This document shows, piece by piece, positions 1 to 8,201 of a DNA stretch of 64,000 nucleotides. A model generated the notes under the pieces. The model ran no database searches. It was not told where the DNA came from and worked only from the letters and a program-made list of their open reading frames with translations. The DNA is taken from contig CAZDJZ010000006.1 of assembly GCA_964505785.1 (NCBI GenBank), forward strand, positions 54,765 to 118,764. The letters run 5' to 3'. Source of the stretch: CAYRTV01 sp964505785. GTDB taxonomy: Bacteria; Acidobacteriota; Aminicenantia; Aminicenantales; Aminicenantaceae. The number at the start of each line of letters is the position of its first letter. Positions within the stretch are counted from its first letter, which is position 1. The translations under genes and the position numbers were made by a program.

Positions 1-1200
1 CTCTCACAGCTGGATTGGTTTGATGCATCCTTTGAAAAAACCCAGCATATCCTGGTTTCCAGAACCCCTCGCCTTGATCGATCACTGTACCGCGACCGGG
101 TTTGTGACATTTTGATTCCTTTTCTGCCCGCACCCAGCATTTTCCAGGGAAACATGGAACGCTGGATGAAATCCATAACACATATGTTCGGCTATCAGGA
201 TAAATTCAAGCTTATGCGCACAATAAAACATTGTGATCTGGTAATAAGTTCGGGCGGCGGATATTTTTGGACCCATCGCAAATATTTTCCCGGTCCTATG
301 TTTTTCCAAAATTATCTATCGGTCAAACTGGCGGAAATGGCGGGAAAGCCTGTCATTTTTTTTCCGCAATCCTTTGGTCCTCTTCATAACCGCACAGCTC
401 AAAAAATGCTTGCCTCTCTGCTTACAAACCAAAATGTAGTCAAAATTTTTCCCAGGGAAAAATTTTCTCATACATTGGTTCATACGTTGACTGCGGAAAA
501 TGGAATTGAAAATAAAATCGAACTTTGTCCCGACATGGCCTTTTTATTCACTCCCGGGCCGGCCGTTCATCCCGAATCCAAGCCAAACCGGAAAGGGCCT
601 TTAATCGCACTGACTCTCCGGCGTTGGGATTTTCCGGAAACAGCTTCAAAATCAAGCAAAAAAGAGCATTTGGAATCATATATCAACTCCCTCTTAAGCG
701 GATGCCGGCGCTTGTACAGGTCTCACAATGCCTCCTTTATTGTATTCCCCCAATCCCGTGGGCCCGGCGCCTTTGAAAACGACCGCTCCATATCCATTGA
801 TTTTTCCAAAAAGTTGCGAGAGTTAATTCCGGAAAACCATATCCGCTATATAGAACTTCCGGATAACGCGTCTCCTCATCAGGTTATTCAGCTCTTGTCC
901 AAGGCGGATTGCGCTGTCACCACCCGCTTCCATTCTGCGGTTTTTGCTTTGATCGCCGGTGTCCCGGCCGTACCGATTGTCTATCAGCCGAAAGCCCGGG
1001 GTATTATGGACATGCTGGGGATGGAGCATTTCAGTCTGGATATTCACAGTCTGAGTACAGACGGAATCGTCCGGATTGTCGAACACGCTCTGGATAATCA
1101 AGGTGCGATCAAGCGGAAATTGACGTCACAGTTGATATCTATCAGAAAAACCATTCGAACAAAATTGGAAGGGGCTGTGAAAGGGCTGAATCTGGGATGA
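1..1200 (+). CDS. Polysaccharide pyruvyl transferase family protein (5'-truncated by window edge)
   Basis: The frame is open from the first base of the window with no convincing start, so the true N-terminus lies upstream; 399 codons are visible. The sequence has the glycine-rich GGGYF segment, the FPQSFGP segment and the C-terminal TTRFHSAVFALIAGVPAVP block that mark the PF04230 polysaccharide pyruvyl transferase family (WcaK/CsaB-like). Family members transfer pyruvate from phosphoenolpyruvate to sugars of exopolysaccharide or cell-wall polymers in the cytoplasm, and some act as sugar transferases, so the exact substrate cannot be read here. The stop overlaps the next glycosyltransferase start by four bases (ATGA), which indicates translational coupling in one polysaccharide operon. 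A TTG at position 112 could be taken for a start, but the similarity to the family continues upstream of it. Confidence 0.85.
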   Translation, partial: LSQLDWFDASFEKTQHILVSRTPRLDRSLYRDRVCDILIPFLPAPSIFQGNMERWMKSITHMFGYQDKFKLMRTIKHCDLVISSGGGYFWTHRKYFPGPMFFQNYLSVKLAEMAGKPVIFFPQSFGPLHNRTAQKMLASLLTNQNVVKIFPREKFSHTLVHTLTAENGIENKIELCPDMAFLFTPGPAVHPESKPNRKGPLIALTLRRWDFPETASKSSKKEHLESYINSLLSGCRRLYRSHNASFIVFPQSRGPGAFENDRSISIDFSKKLRELIPENHIRYIELPDNASPHQVIQLLSKADCAVTTRFHSAVFALIAGVPAVPIVYQPKARGIMDMLGMEHFSLDIHSLSTDGIVRIVEHALDNQGAIKRKLTSQLISIRKTIRTKLEGAVKGLNLG

Positions 1201-2429
1201 AAGTCCTTTTGGTCAACAAATTCTTCTTTCCAAAAGGAGGGGCAGAGACAAATTTTTTTGATACGGCCCGTATTCTGCAGCAGAACGGCCACGCCGTCAT
1301 GTATTTTTCCATGCAGCACCCCCAAAATACTGCTTGCCGGTATTCTCGTTATTTTATCCGCCGTATCGACTATGACAAAGATTTATCATTACGGGAAAAA
1401 ATCATTGCAGCCGGAAAAATCATCTATTCCCATGAAGCTCAACATAAACTGGCAACCCTCCTGCAGCATGAAAAACCGGATATCGTCCATCTGCATAATA
1501 TCCACTCCCAGATTTCTCCCTCCATATTAAAGCCGATAATCAGATTCAATCTGCCTGTTGCCATGACTCTGCATGATTATAAAATGGTATGTCCGGTTTA
1601 TACACTTTTGTCCCGAGATAAAAAATGCGAAAAATGCACCGGCGGCCGCTTTTATCAATGTATTAAGAATAAATGCGCCAAAAGTTCTTATGCTAAAAGC
1701 CTTCTCGCCGCTATGGAAATGTATGTCCATCATTCACTTTGGCATATCTATAACCGGATTGATACGTATATCAGCCCCAGCCTCTTTCTAAAAAACAAAC
1801 TGCATGCCATGGGATTCAGTTCACCGATATATCATTTGCCTAATCCTGCACTCAATACCGGTAAATCCATACCTCCATCCGAGCCTGAAAGACTCGTCGT
1901 TTATACCGGCCGGCTTTCGTATGAAAAGGGCTTGCACACGCTTCTTTCCGCAGCTAAATCAGTTGAGTCCCAATTTCTCATCATAGGAGAAGGGAATCAA
2001 AAGAAAGCCTTGCAGCATAGAATTGACAAGGAACGCATAACCAATGTCACCCTTTGCGGATATATGGAAAAGCACCAGGTCCATCAAATTATTCAACGGG
2101 CCTCTCTGGTTGTTGTGCCTTCCGAGTGGTATGAAAACTGTCCCTATGCCGTGATTGAAGCATTTGCAGCCGGGAAACCCGTCATCGGATCACATATCGG
2201 CGGAATTCCCGAACTTGTCCGCAACGGGTACAATGGTCTGACCTGTCCTCCCGGAAATGCTGCGGCTCTAGCCGATGCCCTCAAAGAAGTGATCCGTCAT
2301 CCGGATAAAGCCCGTAAAATGGGACAGGCTGCCAAAAAGTTCGCGGAAACAATCTTGCATCCCCGCCGTTACTATGCGGGATTAATGAAAATTTATCATA
2401 GAACGGTACATGACCATGAAAAAAATTGA
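1197..2429 (+). CDS. Glycosyltransferase family 4 protein
   Basis: 410 residues with the GT-B fold pattern of GT4 enzymes. The N-terminus begins MKVLLVNKFFFPKGGAE, the usual Rossmann strand and glycine loop, and the C-terminal half has the donor-binding signature EWYENCPYAVIEAFAAGKPV followed by GGIPELV. A cysteine-rich insertion around residues 130 to 160 (CPVY, KCEKC, QCIKNKC) is common in one GT4 subgroup of exopolysaccharide loci. It should transfer a sugar from a nucleotide-sugar donor to a growing lipid-linked glycan at the cytoplasmic membrane; donor and acceptor cannot be deduced. It starts inside the preceding pyruvyl transferase stop (ATGA) and its end overlaps the radical SAM gene by 20 bases. 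Confidence 0.9.
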   Translation: MKVLLVNKFFFPKGGAETNFFDTARILQQNGHAVMYFSMQHPQNTACRYSRYFIRRIDYDKDLSLREKIIAAGKIIYSHEAQHKLATLLQHEKPDIVHLHNIHSQISPSILKPIIRFNLPVAMTLHDYKMVCPVYTLLSRDKKCEKCTGGRFYQCIKNKCAKSSYAKSLLAAMEMYVHHSLWHIYNRIDTYISPSLFLKNKLHAMGFSSPIYHLPNPALNTGKSIPPSEPERLVVYTGRLSYEKGLHTLLSAAKSVESQFLIIGEGNQKKALQHRIDKERITNVTLCGYMEKHQVHQIIQRASLVVVPSEWYENCPYAVIEAFAAGKPVIGSHIGGIPELVRNGYNGLTCPPGNAAALADALKEVIRHPDKARKMGQAAKKFAETILHPRRYYAGLMKIYHRTVHDHEKN

Positions 2430-3411
2430 AGCCTCAATTATCACGACGTACCGCTGCATCAACAAATGCCGGATGTGTCACATATGGAAATATCCGACCC
2501 GCAAGGAAGAAGAATTCAAGCCTTCTCTTCTCCATAAGCTGCCGGCACTTGCGTTTTGCAACATCACCGGAGGAGAACCCTTCCTCAGGGAAGATATTGA
2601 AGAGATTATCGGCATCCTGCGGCAAAAAGCCGGAAGGATCGTCATTTCAACTAACGGATATTTTACACAAAAAATCTTATCCACTGTCAGCGCAAACACA
2701 GACATCGGCATCCGCATCAGCCTGGAAGCTGTGGGTGAAAAAAATGATGAGATGCGGGGATTGCAGGGATGCTACCAGCGGGGCATGCATACGCTGAAAG
2801 AATTAAAAAAAATTGGATGCAAAGATATCGGTATCGCCGTCACTCTTTCAGATGATAATGCCGATGACTTAATGAAGCTTTGCCGTATCGCAGAAGATCT
2901 TGATGTTGAGTTTGCCACCGCCGCTGTACATAACTCATACTACTTCCACAAAGAGGATAACCGGATTCAAAATCCGACGCAGGTCAGTCAAAACCTGAAA
3001 CGTCTCATCCGGGCACAGCTTAGATCAAAAAAAATAAAAAATTGGTACCGGGCTTATTTTAACCGGGGTTTAATCGATTATGTGCATGGCAAGCCCCGGC
3101 CGCTCCCCTGCCGGGCCGGAACAGATATGTTCTTTCTCGACCCGTGGGGTGAAGTAAGACCCTGCAATGGAATGGCAGAACATATTTGGATGGAAAGTAT
3201 GGGCAATCTTTACGAACAGTCTTTTGAAAACATTTGGTCATCGGCGCAGGCGTCAAAGGTCAGAAAGCTGGTGGCCCAGTGCCCGAACAACTGCTGGATG
3301 ATCGGCACCGCCGGCCCCGCAATGAAAAAAAATTTGACGAAGCCGACTATTTGGGTTATTAAACATAAAATAAGAAGTATGATCAATCCAAGAAATAAAT
3401 TTGGATTGTAA
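2410..3411 (+). CDS. Radical SAM protein with SPASM-like C-terminus
   Basis: 333 residues. Near the N-terminus is CINKCRMC, the CX3CX2C triad that binds the [4Fe-4S] cluster for S-adenosylmethionine cleavage, followed by NITGGEPFLRED, the GGE SAM-contact motif. The C-terminal third has cysteines in PLPCRAG, EVRPCNG and AQCPNNCW, spaced like a SPASM or shortened twitch domain for an auxiliary cluster. The target is not recognisable. The gene overlaps the glycosyltransferase upstream by 20 bases and is followed by another one, so it may modify a sugar, a lipid carrier or a peptide of the glycan pathway; this is inference from position only. Two in-frame ATG codons, at 2410 and 2416, are possible starts and neither has a clear ribosome binding site. 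Confidence 0.85.
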   Translation: MTMKKIEASIITTYRCINKCRMCHIWKYPTRKEEEFKPSLLHKLPALAFCNITGGEPFLREDIEEIIGILRQKAGRIVISTNGYFTQKILSTVSANTDIGIRISLEAVGEKNDEMRGLQGCYQRGMHTLKELKKIGCKDIGIAVTLSDDNADDLMKLCRIAEDLDVEFATAAVHNSYYFHKEDNRIQNPTQVSQNLKRLIRAQLRSKKIKNWYRAYFNRGLIDYVHGKPRPLPCRAGTDMFFLDPWGEVRPCNGMAEHIWMESMGNLYEQSFENIWSSAQASKVRKLVAQCPNNCWMIGTAGPAMKKNLTKPTIWVIKHKIRSMINPRNKFGL

Positions 3412-3472
3412 TAAAAAAACGTCCGCAGTTTGAACATTTGCAGGTCATGATCAGGACAGGGTGAAAAATTTC

Positions 3473-4600
3473 ATGAAAATATTATTTATCGGACAAAAGG
3501 GACTCCCTGCAACATTTGGAGGCGTAGAATATCATGTGGAATATCTCAGCCGGGGCCTTTCAGAGCGGGGACATGATGTAAATGTTTATGTCCGGCCTTG
3601 GTATTCACAAAAGAAATTGAAAACTTATCAAGGTGTTAACTTGGTCCGCGTCCCGACAATCAAAACCAAGCACTTGGATGCATCCATTCACAGCTTGCTT
3701 TGTTCTATTCATGCCTTGTTTTCCGGTGCCGATATTATACACTATCATTCCATCGGTCCGTCTTTCTTTGCCGTCATCCCTTGGATCGCCGGGAAAAAAA
3801 TCGTATCCACGGTCCATCGCTTGGATTGGGAAACTGAAAAATGGGGATGGTTCGCCAAGTTTTTCCTTAAAACAGGAGAGCGGATTTCTACGCTTATTTC
3901 CCGAAATATAATCGTGGTCTCCACCGACCTGAACAATTATTTCCGGAAACACTATCAGAAAAATACGGTCTTTGTTCATCAAGGAATCAATATCCCCCCC
4001 CTGAGAAAACCTGATTTGATCAAAAAGAAATTCGGGCTCAAAGGAAAGGATTATATACTTTTTATGGGAAGGCTCTCACCGGAGAAAAGAATCGATTGGC
4101 TGATCAAATCCTTTCTCCAGCTCCAAAAAGAATATCCGCCCTCCCATGAAATAAAACTTGTCATTGCCGGCGGATCGAGTGCTACCGGAGATTATGTTTC
4201 ATCTTCAAAAAAATTGAGCCGGGGCAATGATTCCATCATTTATACCGGGTATGTGAAGGGAAATGAAAAAGACGAGCTGTTCAGCAATGCCCTTGTTTTT
4301 TCGCTTCCCTCTTACCTGGAAGGGTCTCCTATCGCTCTTTTAGAAGCCATGGGATCCGAGCTGTGTTGTCTGGCCAGTGATATTCTTCCCCACAAAGAGG
4401 TGATAACCAACGGCATAGACGGACTCTTATTCGACTCAAATATTCCTTCGGATTTGACCCGAAAATTAAAAGCTTTGCTATCCAATCCTGAGAAAATAGA
4501 TCAGTTGGGTCAAAATGCCAAAAAGAAAATCAAAAACCGGCTGAAATGGGAAGATGTAGTCGAAAAAACGGAAAAAGTTTACCGTGATTCGCTCTTCTAA
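3473..4600 (+). CDS. Glycosyltransferase family 4 protein
   Basis: 375 residues if started at the ATG at 3473, which has AGGGTG nine bases upstream and gives the family-typical beginning MKILFIGQKGLPATFGGVE. A GTG at 3461 would add four residues but has poor spacing to a Shine-Dalgarno sequence. The FGGVEYHVE loop and the C-terminal SYLEGSPIALLEAMGSE block (E-x7-E arrangement) indicate a retaining GT4 enzyme with a GT-B fold. Role: cytoplasmic transfer of a sugar to a glycan intermediate; specificity unknown. It is separated from the radical SAM gene by about 60 bases and is the last gene of the plus-strand polysaccharide group. Its TAA stop is directly followed by the palindrome CCTGACATATTCAGG. 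Confidence 0.9.
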   Translation: MKILFIGQKGLPATFGGVEYHVEYLSRGLSERGHDVNVYVRPWYSQKKLKTYQGVNLVRVPTIKTKHLDASIHSLLCSIHALFSGADIIHYHSIGPSFFAVIPWIAGKKIVSTVHRLDWETEKWGWFAKFFLKTGERISTLISRNIIVVSTDLNNYFRKHYQKNTVFVHQGINIPPLRKPDLIKKKFGLKGKDYILFMGRLSPEKRIDWLIKSFLQLQKEYPPSHEIKLVIAGGSSATGDYVSSSKKLSRGNDSIIYTGYVKGNEKDELFSNALVFSLPSYLEGSPIALLEAMGSELCCLASDILPHKEVITNGIDGLLFDSNIPSDLTRKLKALLSNPEKIDQLGQNAKKKIKNRLKWEDVVEKTEKVYRDSLF

Positions 4601-4615
4601 CCTGACATATTCAGG
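4601..4615. repeat. Palindrome CCTGA-N4-TTCAGG directly after a stop codon
   Basis: CCTGACATATTCAGG begins on the base after the TAA of the second GT4 gene. The arms CCTGA and TCAGG are complementary. The same arms recur in several intergenic spaces of the window (31622-31636 is another full copy; half sites at 23906, 57976 and 58463). It lies between convergent genes and has no T-run, so it is not a convincing intrinsic terminator. Confidence 0.6.
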
Positions 4616-4657
4616 CTGGATATAGAGTCAAAGCCATAAAAACAGACATACGGACAG

Positions 4658-6058
4658 TTATTTATGGAACCGCTTGATAAAATCTTCCACTTCCGGAACC
4701 CCGCCTTGATAAACCAGGTAACCGTTATAAGGTTCCCGCTCGGTGATATCATCATTGACTGGAGTTAACATAATGTCCTTGACTTTTTCCAGGTCATCCG
4801 TTTGGCCCAAAGCCCAGCCTAGTTTAATATAGGCCACCTCCGGAAGCATATTTCCTGCTGGAATAAGTCCTGAAGCCAAAAGATCCCGTCCGGTATCATA
4901 GACATACATATGGACATATCCCCACAGGGTTTGTACTGTCATGTAAACAGCCACCCCTTTATCAATGGCCCGCTTTATGGCAGGGTAAAGGGGTTTATTC
5001 ACATGTCCCAATCCTGTCCCTGCAATAACAATTCCACGGTAGCCATTATCCACCAAGGAATCGATAATATCAGGCTGCATGTTGGGGTAATAGTAAATTA
5101 AGGATACCTTTTCTTCGAAAAACGGCTGAAGCCGGCATTTTTTTGCTTTGCGCCGCGGGTTATAAGAGGTCTTCAACATCTTTACCCGGCCGCGGACAAC
5201 GGTAGCCAATGGAATATCTCCAATGGTCCTGAAGGTGGACCGATAGGATGAATGCATTTTGCGTACCCGGGTTCCCCGGTGGAGAAATCCATATTCATCC
5301 GAAGTCGGACCGAACATACAGACCATAACTTCTGCGATGTCGGAATGTCCTGCGGTATAGGCTGCATGAATCAAATTCAAGGCGGCATCCGAGGAAGGCC
5401 GGTCGGAAGACCGCTGAGATCCGACTAAAACCACAGGAACCGTCAAGTCCTGGATCATATAGTTTAAAGCCGCAGCCGTGTGATGCAGGGTATCTGTTCC
5501 GTGGCCGACAATGATTCCGTCGATTCCCCGCTCAATTTCATCCGCAATGGCTTTGGCCAAAACTTTGTACTGCATGGGACCCATGTTCTCGCTGAAAACA
5601 GCGAATAGTTTTTCCGTAGTCATGTTGCAGATATCCGCCAGCTCCGGAACGGCCCCGTATAATTCCCCTGGAGAAAAAGCGGGGATGACCGCTCCTGTAC
5701 GGTAATCCAGACGCGAGGCTATTGTCCCTCCGGTTCCAAAAAGCTTCACATTGGGCTTATCATCCGAATAAGGAAATTCCTTTTCCGGAATTTGGTATTT
5801 AGCTTTTTTATATCCGGTTTCCTGAATATGACGAATCGTATCGATGGCGACACCGATGTTGTATCCGGTTATAATTTTCAGAACGATATGCCGGTCATCA
5901 TCGTTTTCTGCACGCGGGAGAATTGTCCCTTCGAATTCACCGCGCGTGGAATCGATCTTAACCTGACCCCAAACCCTGACCTTATGCTTTTTTAAAACCT
6001 CCAGGGCTTCGCCTTTATAACCCTGGAATAGAATTGTATCATCATTTATTGTCTTCAT
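4658..6058 (-). CDS. gatD: Glutamyl-tRNA(Gln) amidotransferase subunit D (archaeal type)
   Basis: 466 residues. An N-terminal domain of about 100 residues precedes an L-asparaginase-like domain. That domain carries GTGGTIAS (residues 108-115) and HGTDT (186-190), which hold the two catalytic threonines and the aspartate of the amidase site, plus GSQRSSDRPSSDA and RGTRVRKMHSS, which are typical of GatD and not of plain asparaginases. GatD hydrolyses glutamine or asparagine and passes ammonia to GatE, which amidates Glu-tRNA(Gln). The start overlaps the gatE stop by four bases (ATGA), so the subunits are translationally coupled in the order E-D. GatD is normally archaeal. The N-terminal domain, the length and the adjacent gatE argue against L-asparaginase I. 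Confidence 0.95.
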   Translation of the reverse strand: MKTINDDTILFQGYKGEALEVLKKHKVRVWGQVKIDSTRGEFEGTILPRAENDDDRHIVLKIITGYNIGVAIDTIRHIQETGYKKAKYQIPEKEFPYSDDKPNVKLFGTGGTIASRLDYRTGAVIPAFSPGELYGAVPELADICNMTTEKLFAVFSENMGPMQYKVLAKAIADEIERGIDGIIVGHGTDTLHHTAAALNYMIQDLTVPVVLVGSQRSSDRPSSDAALNLIHAAYTAGHSDIAEVMVCMFGPTSDEYGFLHRGTRVRKMHSSYRSTFRTIGDIPLATVVRGRVKMLKTSYNPRRKAKKCRLQPFFEEKVSLIYYYPNMQPDIIDSLVDNGYRGIVIAGTGLGHVNKPLYPAIKRAIDKGVAVYMTVQTLWGYVHMYVYDTGRDLLASGLIPAGNMLPEVAYIKLGWALGQTDDLEKVKDIMLTPVNDDITEREPYNGYLVYQGGVPEVEDFIKRFHK

Positions 6059-8043
6059 TGGTTTTCTGACATAAAGGTCTCAATTTCCGTTTCAACTTGA
6101 CGGCTCAACCGGGTAAGATCAAGATTTCCCAGCGCCAGAGGACGAAGTCTCCCCATAATCCAATGGAGCCGGGCTGCCGGATGGGTCCGGGAGTTAGGCG
6201 TAAACGCAGGGATCAGATCCGGAACCCGGGCTAGTATCTCCTCCCTTGAGCAATTCTGATAGCCTATATCCGTTAATATATCATTGAAATCTTTTCCCGG
6301 ATGAAGATAAAGCTGCGGAAGCATAGCTTCGGCGATATCCAGCCGGATATTTTTCTCTTTCAAATAAACCATCAATTCATATGTTTTCTTATACTCTATG
6401 TCATCCGGATTAGGACTCCGCCCCGCGATATGCTTTAAGCGCTGTCCCATGAGAATACCCACCCAGCCCGGATCAGCCCCGGTTTCTGTAATGATTTTTT
6501 CCATAAGCGGAACCAGGTTGCGTCCCAGCAGATAAGGAAAACTGTCTTCCGGCACCTTCCACCTTCGCAATTGCTGTATTCTGGTATGCACATCAACAGG
6601 AATCCGCTGCCGTATTGCCTTGATCGTATCTTCACGAAGCGGTATAGGCGGAGAATCGGTATCCGGATACATCCGGTCAGGACCGGGCAATACCCGCTCA
6701 AAAATGGTTGTACCGTCCTTGAACGATTTCCGGCTTTCCCTGGGGACGCCTTTCATTGCCAGCCTGCAGCGTTCTTCCACTGTTTCAAGCGCTGTAGGAA
6801 TATCCTCTTCAGGGCCCCAAATCAGGATTTGGGCATCTTCCGGACCTGCGGAAAGTCTTTCACGAATCTCGGACCAGGCCGAATCCTTCAGTTTATTTTC
6901 CCATTGTTCAGAATGGGCTAAATTGGGTTTTTCGACACAGGCGATCACTTTTAAGCGATCGCTTATTTCATCTGCGAACATTTTCCCGGGCTGTGTAAAA
7001 TGGGACAAAATTCCAGCAAAATAAGGCAAATTAACCGACACAATCCGGTATTGATTGCGTACAGCGTACTGGAGCCGTAAATCATCGATGTCTTCATATG
7101 CCGCTTCTTCTGATAAGATACTCCAATCATCCGGCTGCTTAACACGCTCTTTCAGCTTATCCCGGATATGCAGTAAAGCCCACTGCCTGTAAACTTCATT
7201 ATGGGTCAGATCCGGGATCCATTTATTGTGAGCCACCCCTTTTATCTCCACCCGGCTTCCGCCGCGGCAGCTGACATTGACGTCTTCACGGCCGGAACCG
7301 ATTCCGGTTCTAACCTTGCCCGTGCTCCGGTTAAGAAAGCGGATTGTCTCCGCCCCCTCCCGGACCTCCTCCGGATTGTCAAAATCCGGATAAGTGACAG
7401 TTTCGATCAAAGGCATTCCCAACCGGTCGGTTTGATAAACACGCACATGGCCGATATCAGAAATTTCCCGGCAGGAATCTTCCTCCAGACTCAATTGAAT
7501 CAACCGCACTTTTTTGCGGCGGAGCCGGATTTCTCCTTCCACACCCAAAATCGCGGTTCTTTGAAACCCAGTCGGGATACTTCCGTCCAGATACTGTTTA
7601 CGGATAATATGGACTTCCCCCACAATATTCAATTTACAGAGCATGGAGATTTCCAGCGCAATGTCCAGTGCTTCCCGGTTCATCGGAAAAGGCGGGGTAT
7701 CGTCAATGTCATAGGTGCAAGCGGTTTCATTCTTGATGCGATAGACAATTTCTTTTCTTGTCTTAAACTCCATCAAAGCGGTCCCGTCGTATTCACCGAG
7801 CTCACTCAAGGTAGGCCTCATATGCCGGATTAATTCCGCATCATATTCGGTTTTTTTATTGTACAAGCCTGCGGGACAATTGCAGAACAGTTTTTTTTTG
7901 GTATCCAGCTGCTGATGGACTTCCAAACCGGACTTAAATCCAACCCGGTCATAATCAGCTTGAACAGCCCGGACCCGTTCAACATAACCGATTTTTCTTT
8001 TTGTCTGATTGTAATTTTCGTAAGGATTACATATATTCTTCAT
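6055..8043 (-). CDS. gatE: Glutamyl-tRNA(Gln) amidotransferase subunit E (archaeal type)
   Basis: 662 residues from the ATG at 8043; a TTG at 8064 would add seven. The N-terminal block GLEVHQQLDTKKKLFCNCP is the GatB/GatE kinase-like catalytic signature. LPGPDRMYPDTDSPPI and the insert between the catalytic core and the C-terminal YqeY-like tail (resembling the AspRS GAD domain) are specific to GatE and absent from GatB. The enzyme phosphorylates the gamma-carboxylate of Glu-tRNA(Gln) with ATP and amidates it with ammonia from GatD in the cytoplasm. It is followed by gatD with a four-base overlap. The context is bacterial, so the pair was probably acquired from an archaeon or inherited within an uncultured bacterial lineage. 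A perfect hairpin covers the start region. Confidence 0.95.
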   Translation of the reverse strand: MKNICNPYENYNQTKRKIGYVERVRAVQADYDRVGFKSGLEVHQQLDTKKKLFCNCPAGLYNKKTEYDAELIRHMRPTLSELGEYDGTALMEFKTRKEIVYRIKNETACTYDIDDTPPFPMNREALDIALEISMLCKLNIVGEVHIIRKQYLDGSIPTGFQRTAILGVEGEIRLRRKKVRLIQLSLEEDSCREISDIGHVRVYQTDRLGMPLIETVTYPDFDNPEEVREGAETIRFLNRSTGKVRTGIGSGREDVNVSCRGGSRVEIKGVAHNKWIPDLTHNEVYRQWALLHIRDKLKERVKQPDDWSILSEEAAYEDIDDLRLQYAVRNQYRIVSVNLPYFAGILSHFTQPGKMFADEISDRLKVIACVEKPNLAHSEQWENKLKDSAWSEIRERLSAGPEDAQILIWGPEEDIPTALETVEERCRLAMKGVPRESRKSFKDGTTIFERVLPGPDRMYPDTDSPPIPLREDTIKAIRQRIPVDVHTRIQQLRRWKVPEDSFPYLLGRNLVPLMEKIITETGADPGWVGILMGQRLKHIAGRSPNPDDIEYKKTYELMVYLKEKNIRLDIAEAMLPQLYLHPGKDFNDILTDIGYQNCSREEILARVPDLIPAFTPNSRTHPAARLHWIMGRLRPLALGNLDLTRLSRQVETEIETFMSENQ

Positions 8044-8053
8044 TAACACATTA

Positions 8054-8076
8054 AGCCTTTTCAAAATGAAAAGGCT
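8054..8076 (-). promoter_or_regulatory. Perfect hairpin at the gatE translation start
   Basis: A ten-base perfect inverted repeat with a three-base loop (AGCCTTTTCA, TTT, TGAAAAGGCT on the minus strand). The 3' arm contains both the alternative TTG start and AAAAGG, the only Shine-Dalgarno-like sequence upstream of the ATG at 8043. If transcription starts just upstream, the hairpin could hide the ribosome binding site. Possible translational control is inference; the symmetry itself is seen directly. Confidence 0.45.
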
Positions 8077-8104
8077 ATTTTACCAGATTGACAGAATTTT
8101 CCAA
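8077..8104 (-). promoter_or_regulatory. Candidate sigma70 promoter for gatED
   Basis: Minus strand: TTGGAA (8099-8104), a 16-base spacer, then TAAAAT (8077-8082). The match to the -35 consensus is moderate and to the -10 good. Transcription would begin near 8070, inside the start-codon hairpin. Confidence 0.4.
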
Positions 8105-8201
8105 GGATTACTTTCTTCAGGCTGCATAAATCCCCCCTCATTGAGGCCAAGGACATGCCCGCAGTGCGAATCCAGCGGTTATCCCGCCCCACATGAAAAA
8201 T

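Noticed and set aside
4658..6058. L-asparaginase annotation
   Set aside because: The N-terminal extra domain, GatD-specific motifs and coupling with gatE show GatD.
7201..7833. 210-codon plus-strand open frame
   Set aside because: It lies entirely antisense to gatE, matches no family and has no ribosome binding site.
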